From positions 1 to 64,000 of the forward strand of contig NZ_AUFE01000011.1 in the NCBI RefSeq assembly GCF_000426345.1: DNA of 64,000 bases, read 5' to 3'. Every line of letters begins with the position of its first letter. Position 1 is the first letter of the stretch. Origin of the DNA: Cupriavidus phytohabitans (GTDB taxonomy: Bacteria > Pseudomonadota > Gammaproteobacteria > Burkholderiales > Burkholderiaceae). The notes beneath the pieces were generated by a model, which saw only the letters and a program-made list of their open reading frames with translations, was not told where the DNA came from and did no database searches. Position numbers and translations under genes: made by a program. Below, piece after piece: positions 50,673-60,018 of the stretch.

Positions 50673-52160
50673 TTACTGCGCCACCGGTTGCTGCCCCGCC
50701 GGCGCCGCCTGCTGCGCCACCGCGCTGTCCTCCTTCAACCCGCCGCCCAGCGCGCGATACAGATCGATCGCGTTGTTCAGCCGCAGCTGCCGCGCCTGGA
50801 TCAGCGCCTGCTCCGCGGTGAACAGCTGGCGCTGCGCATCGAGTTCGTCCAGGTAGCTGGCCACGCCGCTGCGGAAGCGCAGGCGCGACAGCTCGTAGCG
50901 AGCGGCTTCGGCGTCGCGCACCTGTTCCTGGCCGGTGACCTGGTCTTCCAGCGTGCCGCGTGCCACCAGCGCATCCGCCACTTCCGCGAAGGCCGTCTGG
51001 ATGGTCTTCTCGTAGTTGGCGATCTGGATGTTCTTGCGCACGTTGGCCAGGTCCAGGTTCGACATGTTGCGGCCATAGTCGAAGATCGGCAGCGTCAGCT
51101 GCGGCGCAAACGACCAGGCGCGCGTGCCGGCATCGAACAGTCCCGAGAAGGTCGGGCTGATGGTGCCCACGCTGGTGGTCAGCGAGATGCGCGGGAAGAA
51201 CGCCGCGCGCGCCGCGCCGATATTGGCGTTGGCCGACAGCAGCTGCTGCTCGGCCTGGCGGATGTCGGGACGTTGCTCCAGCAGCTCCGACGGCAGGCCC
51301 GCCGGGATATCGCTGATGATGCGCTCGTCCGACAGCCGCATCGGCTCCGGCAGGTTCTCGATGGTGCCGATGGGCTTGCCCACCAGCACTTCGAGCGCGT
51401 TCTGCGCCTGCGCGCGCTGGCGTGCCAACTGCGCCGCGGAGACGCGTGCCTGCGCCACCAGCGACTCGTTGTCACGCAGGTCCAGCGCCGAGGTGGCGCC
51501 GGCTTCGAAGCGCTTCTTGGCCAGCCCGTAGGTGCTTTCACGCGCCTGCAGCGTGTTGCGCGCCAGCTCGTACTGCTCGGCAAAGGAGCGCTCGGCCAGG
51601 TAGGCCTTGGCGACTTCCGACACCAGCGAGATATACGCCGAGCGGTGCGCTTCTTCCGTGGAGAAGTACTGCGCCAGCGCGGCGTTGGACAGGCTGCGCA
51701 CGCGCCCGAAGAAATCGAGCTCGTACGACGAGATGCCCAGGCCGACGCGGTAGACCTCGGTCACTCCCGGCTGGCCCAGCACGGTGGCCGCCTCGGCCGG
51801 CGTGGTACGGGCGCGGGTGTAGCCGCCTTCTACATTGATCGTGGGCAGCAGGTCGGCGCGCTGCACCTGGTACGTGGCGCGCGCTTCCTCGATGCGCAGC
51901 GCGGCCTGGCGCAGGTCGCGGTTGTTGTCCAGCGAGGTGGCGATCAGCGCCTGCAGGCGCGGGTCGCGGAAAAACTCGCGCCAGCCGATGTCGGTCGCGC
52001 GGCGGGTCTCGCCGCTCTTCACCTCGGCGGTGGCGTAGCCCTCCGGTGCCACCGGAAAGCTGCCGGCCACCGGCGGGGCGGGGCGCTCATACTTGGGCGC
52101 CAGCGTGCAGCCGCTCAGAACGCCGGCCACCAGCAGCAGTGTGGTCAGGGTCTTGGTCAT
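50673..52160 (-). CDS. OprM-type outer-membrane efflux lipoprotein
   Basis: 495 aa. Lipoprotein signal MTKTLTTLLLVAGVLSGC with lipobox LSGC; two OEP repeats, with GWREFFRDPRLQALIATSL, AFFPRISLTTSVG and a Pro/Gln-rich C-terminus. It forms the trimeric TolC-like exit duct of the RND pump. ATG 52160 is chosen over a start 8 codons upstream so that the signal peptide begins properly; there is one base between it and the RND stop. Third gene of the operon. Confidence 0.93.
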   Translation of the reverse strand: MTKTLTTLLLVAGVLSGCTLAPKYERPAPPVAGSFPVAPEGYATAEVKSGETRRATDIGWREFFRDPRLQALIATSLDNNRDLRQAALRIEEARATYQVQRADLLPTINVEGGYTRARTTPAEAATVLGQPGVTEVYRVGLGISSYELDFFGRVRSLSNAALAQYFSTEEAHRSAYISLVSEVAKAYLAERSFAEQYELARNTLQARESTYGLAKKRFEAGATSALDLRDNESLVAQARVSAAQLARQRAQAQNALEVLVGKPIGTIENLPEPMRLSDERIISDIPAGLPSELLEQRPDIRQAEQQLLSANANIGAARAAFFPRISLTTSVGTISPTFSGLFDAGTRAWSFAPQLTLPIFDYGRNMSNLDLANVRKNIQIANYEKTIQTAFAEVADALVARGTLEDQVTGQEQVRDAEAARYELSRLRFRSGVASYLDELDAQRQLFTAEQALIQARQLRLNNAIDLYRALGGGLKEDSAVAQQAAPAGQQPVAQ

Positions 52161-52161
52161 G

Positions 52162-55100
52162 TCAGATTTCCTCTTGCGGGTCATGCCACTTCTTGTCCAG
52201 CATGCGCTGGCGCTCGCTGCCCTTGAAGCGCTTGCGCACCACGACGAAGAAGACCGGCACCAGGAAGATCGCCAGCACCGTGGCCGTGATCATCCCGCCC
52301 ATCACGCCGGTACCGATCGCGCGCTGGCTGCCCGAGCCCGCGCCCGTGGCGATCGCCAGCGGCAGCACGCCCAGGATGAACGCCATCGACGTCATCAGGA
52401 TCGGGCGGAAGCGCAGATGCACCGCTTCCAGCGTGGATTCGATCAGGCCCTTGCCTTGCGCCTGCAGGTCCTTGGCGAATTCCACGATCAGGATGGCGTT
52501 CTTCGCCGACAGGCCGATCGTGGCGATCAGGCCCACCTTGAAGTACACATCGTTAGGCATGCCGCGCAGCGTCACGCCCAGCAGCGCGCCGAGCACGCCC
52601 AGCGGCACCACCAGCAGCACCGAGAACGGGATCGACCAGCTTTCATACAGCGCGGCCAGGCACAGGAACACGATGATTAGCGACAGCGTGTACAGGATCG
52701 GTTCCTGCGAGCCGGCCAGGCGCTCTTCATACGACTGGCCCGACCACTCGAAGCCGAAACCCGGCGGCAGCTTGGCGAAGTTCTCTTCCATCGCGCGCAT
52801 GGCTTCGCCGGTACTGCGTCCCGGCGCGGCCTGGCCCGCGATCTTCACCGCCGGCATGCCGTTGTAGCGCTCCAGGCGCGGCGAGCCCATGATCCACTTC
52901 GAAGTGGCGAATGCGGCGAACGCGACCATGTCGCCGTTGCTGTTCTTCACGCGCAGCTTGGTCAGGTCGTCCGGCAGCCGGCGGTCGGCGCCTTCGGCCT
53001 GCACGATCACCTTGCGCACCCGGCCTTCATAGATGAAGTCGTTGACGTAGCTGGAGCCGAACGCGATCGACAGCGTCGAGTTGATCTCGGCCACCGACAC
53101 GCCCAGCGCGCGCGCCTTCTCGCGGTCGATGTCGATCTGCAGCTGCGGCGCGTCTTCCTGGCCTTCGGGGCGCACGCCCATCAGCACCGGGTTCTGCGCG
53201 GCCATGCCGAGCATCATGTTGCGCGCTTCCATCAGCTTGGCGTGGCCCTGGCCGGTGCGGTCCTGCAGGCGGAAGTCGAAGCCCGAGGAGTTGCCCAGCT
53301 CGGCGATCGCCGGCGGATTGAGCGGGAAGATGATCGCGTCCTTGATGAACGAGAGCGCGCCGAAGGCACGGCCCACCAGCGCCTGCGCGGTCTCGTCCGC
53401 ACCGGTGCGCTCCTTCCAGTCCTTCAGGCGCACGAACGCGATACCGCCGTTCTGGCCGCGGCCGAAGAAGGAGAAGCCCGCCACCGTGATCATCTGGTCC
53501 ACCACCTTGCTTTCCTTCTGCAGGTAGTAGTCCTCGATCTGCTTGAGCACGCCGATGGTACGGTCCTGCGTGGCGCCGTTGGGCAGCTGCACCACCGTGA
53601 TCATGTAGCCCTGGTCTTCATCGGGCAGGAACGACGACGGCAGGCGCTTGAACAGCACCACCACGCCCGCGATGATCAGCGCGTAGATGATCAGGTAGCG
53701 GCCGGTGCGCTTGAGGATGCGCGCGACCACGCCCTGGTAGCCGGTCGAGGCCGTGGCGAAGGTGCGGTTGAACCAGCCGAAGAAGCCCTTCTTCTCATGG
53801 TGATGGCCAGCTTCCACCGGCTTGAGCAGCGTCGCGCACAGTGCCGGGGTCAGCGTCAGCGCCAGCAGTGCCGAGAATGCCATCGAGGCAATCAGCGACA
53901 GCGAGAACTGGCGGTAGATGTTGCCCACCGAGCCCGAGAAGAACGCCATCGGGATGAACACCGCGGTCAGCACCAGCGTGATGCCGATGATGGCGCCGGT
54001 GATCTGGCCCATGGCCTTGCGTGTCGCTTCACGTGGCGAGAGTCCTTCCTCGCTCATGATCCGTTCGACGTTTTCCACCACCACGATGGCATCGTCCACC
54101 AGGATACCGATCGCCAGCACCATGCCGAACATGGTCAGCACGTTGATGGAGAAGCCGAACGCCAGCAGCGCGCCGAACGTACCCAGCAGCGCGATCGGCA
54201 CCACCAGCGTCGGGATGATGGTGGCGCGGAAGTTCTGCAGGAACAGGTACATCACCAGGAACACCAGCACCACGGCTTCCAGCAGCGTCTTGATCACTTC
54301 CTCGATCGAGATCTTGACGAAGGCCGAGGTGTCGTATGGCACCGTGTACTGGTAGTCCGCCGGGAAGGTCTTCGACAGCTCTTCCATCTTGGCGCGCACC
54401 GCGGTGGCCGTGGCCAGCGCGTTGCCGGTCGGGGCCAGCTTGATGGCAATGGCCGCCGACGGCTTGCCGTTGGTGCGGGCCAGCGTCGAGTAGTCGGCGC
54501 CGCCCAGCTCCACGCGGCCGACGTCCTTGATGCGCACCGACGAACCGTCGGGGTTGGTGCGCAGCAGGATGTTGCCGAACTGCTCAGGCGTGGACAGCCG
54601 GCTTTCGGTGGTGACGGTGGCGTTCAGCTCGGTGCCCTTGGGCGAGGGCGTGCCGCCCAGTTCGCCCACGGCGACCTGTACGTTCTGCTCGCTCACCGCG
54701 GCGGTCACGTCCAGCGGCGTCAGGTTGTAGCCGGTCAGCTTGGACGGGTCCAGCCAGATGCGCATGGCGTACTCGGTGCCGAACAGGTCGGCCTGGCCCA
54801 CGCCCGGCACGCGGCGGATCGAGTCGATCACCTGCGCCGAGACATAGTTGCCGAGCTGGATCGCGCTGGCCGTGCCGGACTTGGACGACACGGTCAGGAA
54901 CATCATGTAGTTGTTCCCGGCCTTGTCCACGCGCACGCCCTGCTGGCGCACCTCCGCCGGCAGGCGCGCTTCCACGCGCTTGAGGCGGTTCTGCACTTCG
55001 ACCGAGTTCAGGTCGACGTTGGAACCCGGCGCGAACGCGATGGTGATCGTCGCCAGGCCGGTCGATTCGCTGGTCGAGTTGTAGTAGAGCAGGTTGGGGG

Positions 55101-55314
55101 CGCCGTTAAGCTCCTGCTCGATCACCGAAGTGACGGAATCCTCCAGCGTCTTGGCCGACGCACCCGGATAGGTGGCGGTGACCGAGATCGTAGGCGGGGC
55201 GATGTTCGGGTATTGCGCGATCGGCAACTGCATGATCGACAATATCCCGCCCAGCACGATGATCAGCGCGAGCACCCACGCGAACACCGGCCGGTCGATA
55301 AAAAACTTGGCCAT
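52162..55314 (-). CDS. RND multidrug efflux transporter (AcrB/MexB type)
   Basis: 1050 aa, standard for HAE1 pumps. N-terminus [20 protein letters not shown]; the proton-relay aspartates lie in [16 protein letters not shown]; porter-domain features ([27 protein letters not shown]) and the second half repeat are complete, ending in a cytoplasmic tail. It expels hydrophobic drugs from the periplasm using the proton gradient. Lies between its adaptor and outer-membrane genes. Confidence 0.97.
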   Translation of the reverse strand: MAKFFIDRPVFAWVLALIIVLGGILSIMQLPIAQYPNIAPPTISVTATYPGASAKTLEDSVTSVIEQELNGAPNLLYYNSTSESTGLATITIAFAPGSNVDLNSVEVQNRLKRVEARLPAEVRQQGVRVDKAGNNYMMFLTVSSKSGTASAIQLGNYVSAQVIDSIRRVPGVGQADLFGTEYAMRIWLDPSKLTGYNLTPLDVTAAVSEQNVQVAVGELGGTPSPKGTELNATVTTESRLSTPEQFGNILLRTNPDGSSVRIKDVGRVELGGADYSTLARTNGKPSAAIAIKLAPTGNALATATAVRAKMEELSKTFPADYQYTVPYDTSAFVKISIEEVIKTLLEAVVLVFLVMYLFLQNFRATIIPTLVVPIALLGTFGALLAFGFSINVLTMFGMVLAIGILVDDAIVVVENVERIMSEEGLSPREATRKAMGQITGAIIGITLVLTAVFIPMAFFSGSVGNIYRQFSLSLIASMAFSALLALTLTPALCATLLKPVEAGHHHEKKGFFGWFNRTFATASTGYQGVVARILKRTGRYLIIYALIIAGVVVLFKRLPSSFLPDEDQGYMITVVQLPNGATQDRTIGVLKQIEDYYLQKESKVVDQMITVAGFSFFGRGQNGGIAFVRLKDWKERTGADETAQALVGRAFGALSFIKDAIIFPLNPPAIAELGNSSGFDFRLQDRTGQGHAKLMEARNMMLGMAAQNPVLMGVRPEGQEDAPQLQIDIDREKARALGVSVAEINSTLSIAFGSSYVNDFIYEGRVRKVIVQAEGADRRLPDDLTKLRVKNSNGDMVAFAAFATSKWIMGSPRLERYNGMPAVKIAGQAAPGRSTGEAMRAMEENFAKLPPGFGFEWSGQSYEERLAGSQEPILYTLSLIIVFLCLAALYESWSIPFSVLLVVPLGVLGALLGVTLRGMPNDVYFKVGLIATIGLSAKNAILIVEFAKDLQAQGKGLIESTLEAVHLRFRPILMTSMAFILGVLPLAIATGAGSGSQRAIGTGVMGGMITATVLAIFLVPVFFVVVRKRFKGSERQRMLDKKWHDPQEEI

Positions 55315-55386
55315 AAGACTGGCTCCCTCTTTGTCTAGCCCTGTGTGCCGCGGCGGCTGGCTTCAGCTGCCGCGGCGCGGCGGTGT

Positions 55387-56637
55387 TCAGCCCTGCTTGC
55401 CCTCGGCCTTCACTTCCTGCCTGGCCTCGGCCTTGGGGGCCGAGGCGGGGGCAGCGGAGGCCGAAGCCGGCGTGGCGGCCGGTGCCGAGGCATCCGCCTG
55501 CACGAACGGCACCGGCCTGGCCGGCGCACCGACCTTGACCTTCTGCAGGCCCTCGACGATCACCTTCTCGCCGCCCTTCAGGCCTTCGGTCACGATCCAG
55601 CGGTCGCCGACGGCCTGCGGTGCCTTGACTTGCACCGATGCGACCTTGCCGTCGTTGCCCACCACCAGCACGGTGGCGCCCTGCGCGCCGCGGATCAGCG
55701 CCCGCTGCGGCACGGTCAGCGCGTTCTCATCCACGCCCTGCTCGATCTTCACGCGCACGAAGGTGCCCGACAGCAGCTCGCGCTTCGGGTTGGGGAACTG
55801 CGCACGCAGCGTGATCGCGCCGGTGGTCGGGTCGACCGTCATGTCCGAGAACAGCAGCTTGCCGGTGTGCTCGTACTCGCGGCCGTCTTCCACGTACAGG
55901 TGCACGTTGGCGCCGACGTTGACGCCCTTGACGGCGCCCGACTCGATGGCGCGGCGCAGGCGCGTGACTTCCGAAGCCGGCTGGGTGAAGGTGACCCACA
56001 TCGGGTCGATCTGCTCCACCAGCGCCAGCTTGGTCGCCTCGCCCTTGCCCACCAGCGCGCCCTCGGTCACCAGCGCGCGGCCGGCGCGGCCGCTGATCGG
56101 CGCGGTCACGGTGGTATAGCCCAGGTTGATCTGGGCGGTGCGCACGGCGGCCTTGGCCGATGCCACGTCGGCATTGGCCTGGCCGGCGGCGGCCACGGCG
56201 TCGTCGTATTCCTGCTTGCTGACCGCGTTGACGGCCACCAGCGGCTTGTAGCGCTCGGACTTCAGGCGCGCCGACACGGCGTTGGCCTCGGCGCGCTGCA
56301 GCGCGGCCTGGGCCGACGACAGCTCGGCCTGGTAGGGCGCCGGGTCGATGCGGAACATCACCTGGCCGGCCTTCACTTCGCCGCCCTCGGTGTAGTTGCG
56401 CGACAGCACGATGCCTTCGACGCGGGCGCGCACTTCGGCAGTGCGCACGCCTTCCAGGCGGCCCGGCAGTTCATTGACGACGGCAACCGGCGACGGCGTC
56501 ACGGTGACCACGCCGACTTCCGGCGGCGGCGGGGCGCCGCCCTCGGCCTTCTTGTCGCCGCAGGCAGTGAGCGCCAGCGCCGACAGCGCAGCGGCTGCAA
56601 AGGTGGCAACGCAACTGATACGTTGGGACTTCCTCAT
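55387..56637 (-). CDS. RND efflux periplasmic adaptor (AcrA/MexA type) lipoprotein
   Basis: 416 aa. MRKSQRISCV... with lipobox ALTAC; barrel-sandwich domains GRLEGVRTAEVRARVEGIVL and VTAPISGRAGRALVTEG flank an alpha-hairpin; the C-terminus is Ala/Pro-rich. It links pump and outer-membrane duct. ATG 56637 was selected because it starts the lipoprotein signal. First gene of the operon, with a roughly 260-base leader from the promoter at 56903-56932. Confidence 0.95.
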   Translation of the reverse strand: MRKSQRISCVATFAAAALSALALTACGDKKAEGGAPPPPEVGVVTVTPSPVAVVNELPGRLEGVRTAEVRARVEGIVLSRNYTEGGEVKAGQVMFRIDPAPYQAELSSAQAALQRAEANAVSARLKSERYKPLVAVNAVSKQEYDDAVAAAGQANADVASAKAAVRTAQINLGYTTVTAPISGRAGRALVTEGALVGKGEATKLALVEQIDPMWVTFTQPASEVTRLRRAIESGAVKGVNVGANVHLYVEDGREYEHTGKLLFSDMTVDPTTGAITLRAQFPNPKRELLSGTFVRVKIEQGVDENALTVPQRALIRGAQGATVLVVGNDGKVASVQVKAPQAVGDRWIVTEGLKGGEKVIVEGLQKVKVGAPARPVPFVQADASAPAATPASASAAPASAPKAEARQEVKAEGKQG

Positions 56638-56902
56638 CGATAACCCCATGATGGCAATTTGAGATCTGCCGCATCGCCCCGACCTGCCATCCCAGGAAAG
56701 CAGAAACGACGCAGCCCGCCGCATTATTTGCTGCGGATAAAAGCGTGATGCTAGCCACAACTCACGTCGACGCGGTGACGAATGCGACGAACGGTGGCTT
56801 TTATATGACGACTGGATTGTTGCCGGCTGGCCTGCGCAAGGAGTCGCCCAAGGTGCTGGCTATGTCACAAGGGGCGGCTGGCCGAAAGCCGGGCGAGCGC
56901 GT

Positions 56903-56932
56903 ATTATATATACATTCAAGCATGTATGTTAA
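56903..56932 (-). promoter_or_regulatory. Efflux operon promoter
   Basis: On the minus strand: -35 TTAACA (56927-56932), 18-base spacer, consensus -10 TATAAT (56903-56908). Reads into the adaptor gene. Confidence 0.75.
56911..56926. promoter_or_regulatory. AcrR/TtgR-type operator
   Basis: The palindrome TACAT-TCAAGC-ATGTA, with further symmetric A/T pairs outside, resembles the E. coli AcrR site (TACATACATT...AATGTATGTA). It fills the spacer between the -35 and -10 of the pump promoter, so a bound repressor would block RNA polymerase. The divergent TetR gene is the obvious candidate. Confidence 0.75.
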
Positions 56933-57200
56933 GTCGATTCACCAGCAGGGGCTTTCGGACGCACATCGCGTCGGGCGGATCTGGTGAGAACCATCGGATC
57001 CCATCGAAAAGCCGGCAAACCTGATCCGGATCCCCGGCGCAAACCGCCGGCTCGGGTTAGGATGCGCGCCGTCCTGTCGGACCCAGGGCTAGCGACAACA
57101 TCGCCATGTGACGACAACGACCCGCCGCGCACCTGCGCTGCACCGGGGGAGATTCAACACGCCGGACCGTGGCCATGCGCCGCCGGCATATGAGACAAAA

Positions 57201-57938
57201 ATGGTCAGACGCACCAAGGAAGAGGCGCTAGAAACGCGCCACCGCATTCTCGACGCGGCCGAAACCGTGTTCCACGCCCGCGGTGTGGCGCGGCCATCGC
57301 TGGCTGACATCGCCCAGGCGGCGGGGGTCACCCGCGGCGCGATCTACTGGCACTTCAAGAACAAGAGCGACGTGTTCGCCGCCATGTGCGACCGCGTGCA
57401 TCTGCCGGTGGAAGCGCTGTGCGATCCGGAACGGATCGCGCGCCAGGAAGACCCGCTTGGCGGCGTGCGCGACATCTGCGCCTACGTCATGCGACAGACC
57501 GTGGTGAACCCGCGCCTGCGCCGCGTCTTCGAGATCATCTTCCACAAGTGCGAGATGGTGCAGGACAACGGCGCCATCTTCGAGCGCCAGCGCCAGTCGC
57601 ACAAGGAAGGCCTGGTCAAGATCCGCGAGCACCTGCGCCTGGCGCGCGAGCGCGGCCAGCTGCCTGACGACCTGGACCTGGATCTCGCCGTCAACGCCTT
57701 CCACGCCTGCATCGGCGGCGTGCTGGCGCACTGGCTGTTCTCGCCCGAGGACTTCGACCTCGACGCCAATGCCGAGCGCATGGCGGACGCCTTCATCGAC
57801 ACCCTGAAATTGTCTCCCGCGCTGCGGCTCGGCTACGTGCCGCGCCCGATGGCGCAGCTCGACGACGAACTGTCGACGCTGTGCGAGCAGGCCTGCATGA
57901 AGGCCGAGGGCCTGGACACCAGCGACCTGGTGCCCTGA
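57201..57938 (+). CDS. TetR/AcrR-family repressor of the efflux pump
   Basis: 245 aa. N-terminal HTH: MVRRTKEEALETRHRILDAA, then SLADIAQAAGVTRGAIYWHF, nearly identical in style to AcrR/TtgR. The C-terminal ligand-binding helical domain (about 70-215) is followed by a 30-residue tail. ATG 57201. Divergent from the pump operon with the operator between them, so probably a local repressor released by pump substrates. Confidence 0.92.
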   Translation: MVRRTKEEALETRHRILDAAETVFHARGVARPSLADIAQAAGVTRGAIYWHFKNKSDVFAAMCDRVHLPVEALCDPERIARQEDPLGGVRDICAYVMRQTVVNPRLRRVFEIIFHKCEMVQDNGAIFERQRQSHKEGLVKIREHLRLARERGQLPDDLDLDLAVNAFHACIGGVLAHWLFSPEDFDLDANAERMADAFIDTLKLSPALRLGYVPRPMAQLDDELSTLCEQACMKAEGLDTSDLVP

Positions 57939-57959
57939 TCTCCCCGATGCGCGGCCGGG

Positions 57960-59207
57960 CTAGCCGCGTACCGCTTCGTGCCAGCGCGCCAGGAAGGCGC
58001 GCTTGCGCAGGGTGTCCTGCGCGGCCAGCAGGCCCGGTCCCACGCTGATCGGCTTGAGCGCGTAGCCCAGGCGCTCCGAAAGCGCCGCGGCGGTATGCAC
58101 GCTGTCGGTATCGGTGCGGACGGTATAGAGCTGCGTGGTCGACTTGGCCAGCAGCGCCTGCCCCTCGCGCGACAGCAGGAAATCCAGCCACAACCGCGCG
58201 GCATTGGGCCGCGGCGCCCGCCGCGCGATAAAGGCCACCCGCGACATCACCAGCGTGTAGTCGCGCGGCGCGATCACGTCGATCGCCGCGCCGCGCTCCA
58301 TCAGCGACAGCGCATAGGAACCCAGCAGGTTATACCCCATTACCAGCTCGCCGCTGGCGATGCGCTCGACCATCTCGGCGGTCGACGACGACAACTGCAC
58401 CCCGGCGCGCCCCAGCGCCTGCGCCAGGTACCAGAACTCGCTGCCCATGCGCGCGTCCTGTTGCGCCAGCAGGTAGCCCACGCCGGAGCGCTCCACGTCA
58501 TACGTCACCACCTTGCCGCGCCAGCGCGGCGCGTTCTCCTGCAGCAGCCGCGCCAGCCCGGTGCGGCTGCGCGGCGCGCGCATGCCGGCGAAGTGGTGGC
58601 GGTTGTAGACAATCACCGCGGGCTCGAAGGTGGTGCCCCAGGCCTCATCGCGCCACACCGCCCAGCCGGGCAGGCCGGTGCGCTCGGGCGAGGCGTAGCG
58701 CTGGGCGTTGCCGTCGTTGACCAGCTTGATCTGCAGGTCCATGGCGGTGCTCCACAGCACGTCGGCATAGCGCGCGCCCGGCGCCGGGCGGCCGCCGCCG
58801 AGCGCGGCGGTCTCCGCCAGGAAGCGCCGGTTCAGGTCGACGGTGTTCAGGTCCTCGTAGCGCACCCGGATGCCGGGATAGCGCGCCTCGAACGCCGTGA
58901 TCAGCGGCTGCGCCACTTCCAGGTCGGTCGAGGCGTAGACCACCACCTCGCCTTCGCGCAGCGCGCGGGCGATGGTGGCGTCATACCCGGAGGGGTAGCC
59001 GGGCGGCGGCGCCGGCAGCATGGACTGGGCCCGCAGCGGCAACGACAGCGAAGTCCCGGCCAGCAGCGAGGCGCCGACCAGCCGGCGGCGCTGCGGCGAT
59101 GCGGGGGCAACTTCGGCACGGGAAGACTCGACGGCGGGCGGCAGCGGCAAGAGCAGCACAGGGAGGCGTGTAAGGCAGGTCGGACGACGGGGATACCGTG
59201 CCGTCAT
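57960..59207 (-). CDS. ABC transporter periplasmic substrate-binding protein
   Basis: About 415 aa. The mature part begins near EGEVVVYASTDLEVAQPLIT and AFEARYPGIRVRYEDLNT, the pattern of AfuA/FbpA-like class II binding proteins; ends RAFLARWHEAVRG. The signal is unusual: a Pro/Leu-rich stretch followed by QRRRLVGASLLAGTSLSLPLRAQS, possibly Tat-type. ATG 59207 is tentative; GTG or TTG codons nearer the arginine motif are also possible, and the much longer open frame (to 60158) is antisense to the response-regulator gene. No permease genes adjoin. Divergent from the two-component pair, which may respond to or control it. Confidence 0.82.
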   Translation of the reverse strand: MTARYPRRPTCLTRLPVLLLPLPPAVESSRAEVAPASPQRRRLVGASLLAGTSLSLPLRAQSMLPAPPPGYPSGYDATIARALREGEVVVYASTDLEVAQPLITAFEARYPGIRVRYEDLNTVDLNRRFLAETAALGGGRPAPGARYADVLWSTAMDLQIKLVNDGNAQRYASPERTGLPGWAVWRDEAWGTTFEPAVIVYNRHHFAGMRAPRSRTGLARLLQENAPRWRGKVVTYDVERSGVGYLLAQQDARMGSEFWYLAQALGRAGVQLSSSTAEMVERIASGELVMGYNLLGSYALSLMERGAAIDVIAPRDYTLVMSRVAFIARRAPRPNAARLWLDFLLSREGQALLAKSTTQLYTVRTDTDSVHTAAALSERLGYALKPISVGPGLLAAQDTLRKRAFLARWHEAVRG

Positions 59208-59342
59208 TCCCGCGCATACCCAAAGGGCACGTGGGCGGGAACGACGGCATGTCGGAACAGCGGGGTTATTATAGGCGCCCACGGATCGTGGCGATGACGC
59301 CCCGGCCGCACCACAATGAACCGGCAGAGGAGGAAAACCGGC

Positions 59343-60017
59343 ATGCGCATCCTGCTGGTGGAGGATGAAGTCGAACTGGCACGCTGGGTCGCCCGCGCGC
59401 TGGAGCAGGGCGGTTTCCTGATCGAGCACGTCGCCGACGGCCTGCAGGCCGAGACACGGCTGCAGGCCGAGGAATACGACGCGGTGGTGCTCGACCTGCG
59501 CCTGCCCGGCAAGGACGGGCTGGCGGTGCTCAAATCGATGCGCGGGCGCGACGACCGCACCCCGGTGCTGATCCTGACCGCGCAGGACACGCTGGACGAA
59601 CGCGTGCGCGGCCTCAACCTCGGCGCCGACGACTATTTGGCCAAGCCCTTTGCCATCGCCGAGCTGGAAGCGCGCCTGCTGGCGCTGATCCGGCGCAGCC
59701 GCGGCCGCGCGCACCCGCGCCTGCAGTGCGGCACGCTGGTGTTCGACGGCGAGACCCGCAGCTTTACGCTCGATGGCCAGCCGCTGGCGCTGACGCCGCG
59801 CGAATCGACGCTGCTGGGCGCGCTGCTGGCGCGCAGCGGCCAGCCGCTGACCAAGGCGCAGCTGCTCGACAAGGTGTTCTCGCTCGACGCCGACGTCTCG
59901 CCCGACGCCATCGAAGTGCTGGTCTACCGGCTGCGCAAGAAGCTGGCCGGGCACGGTGTCACCATCGTCACGCTGCGCGGCTTCGGCTACCTGCTGGAGC
60001 CCGAGGCCGGGCGCTGA
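59343..60017 (+). CDS. OmpR-family response regulator (TctD-like)
   Basis: 224 aa. Receiver with acidic pair VEDE near residue 8, phospho-acceptor Asp in VVLDLRLPG (about 51) and Lys in DDYLAKPF (about 102); C-terminal winged HTH with VLVYRLRKKL and TLRGFGYLL. ATG 59343. The sensor kinase starts one base after its stop. Confidence 0.95.
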   Translation: MRILLVEDEVELARWVARALEQGGFLIEHVADGLQAETRLQAEEYDAVVLDLRLPGKDGLAVLKSMRGRDDRTPVLILTAQDTLDERVRGLNLGADDYLAKPFAIAELEARLLALIRRSRGRAHPRLQCGTLVFDGETRSFTLDGQPLALTPRESTLLGALLARSGQPLTKAQLLDKVFSLDADVSPDAIEVLVYRLRKKLAGHGVTIVTLRGFGYLLEPEAGR

Positions 60018-60018
60018 C

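Larger units (their letters stand above)
56638..57200. other. Divergent control region of the efflux operon
   Basis: 563 bases between the adaptor gene (minus) and its TetR/AcrR regulator (plus), without a credible gene. It contains the pump promoter and operator described separately. The long leader on both sides shows no other clear signal. Confidence 0.6.

Noticed and set aside
53242..55338. 698-codon frame opposite the RND pump
   Set aside because: Antisense shadow of a pump with complete conserved motifs.
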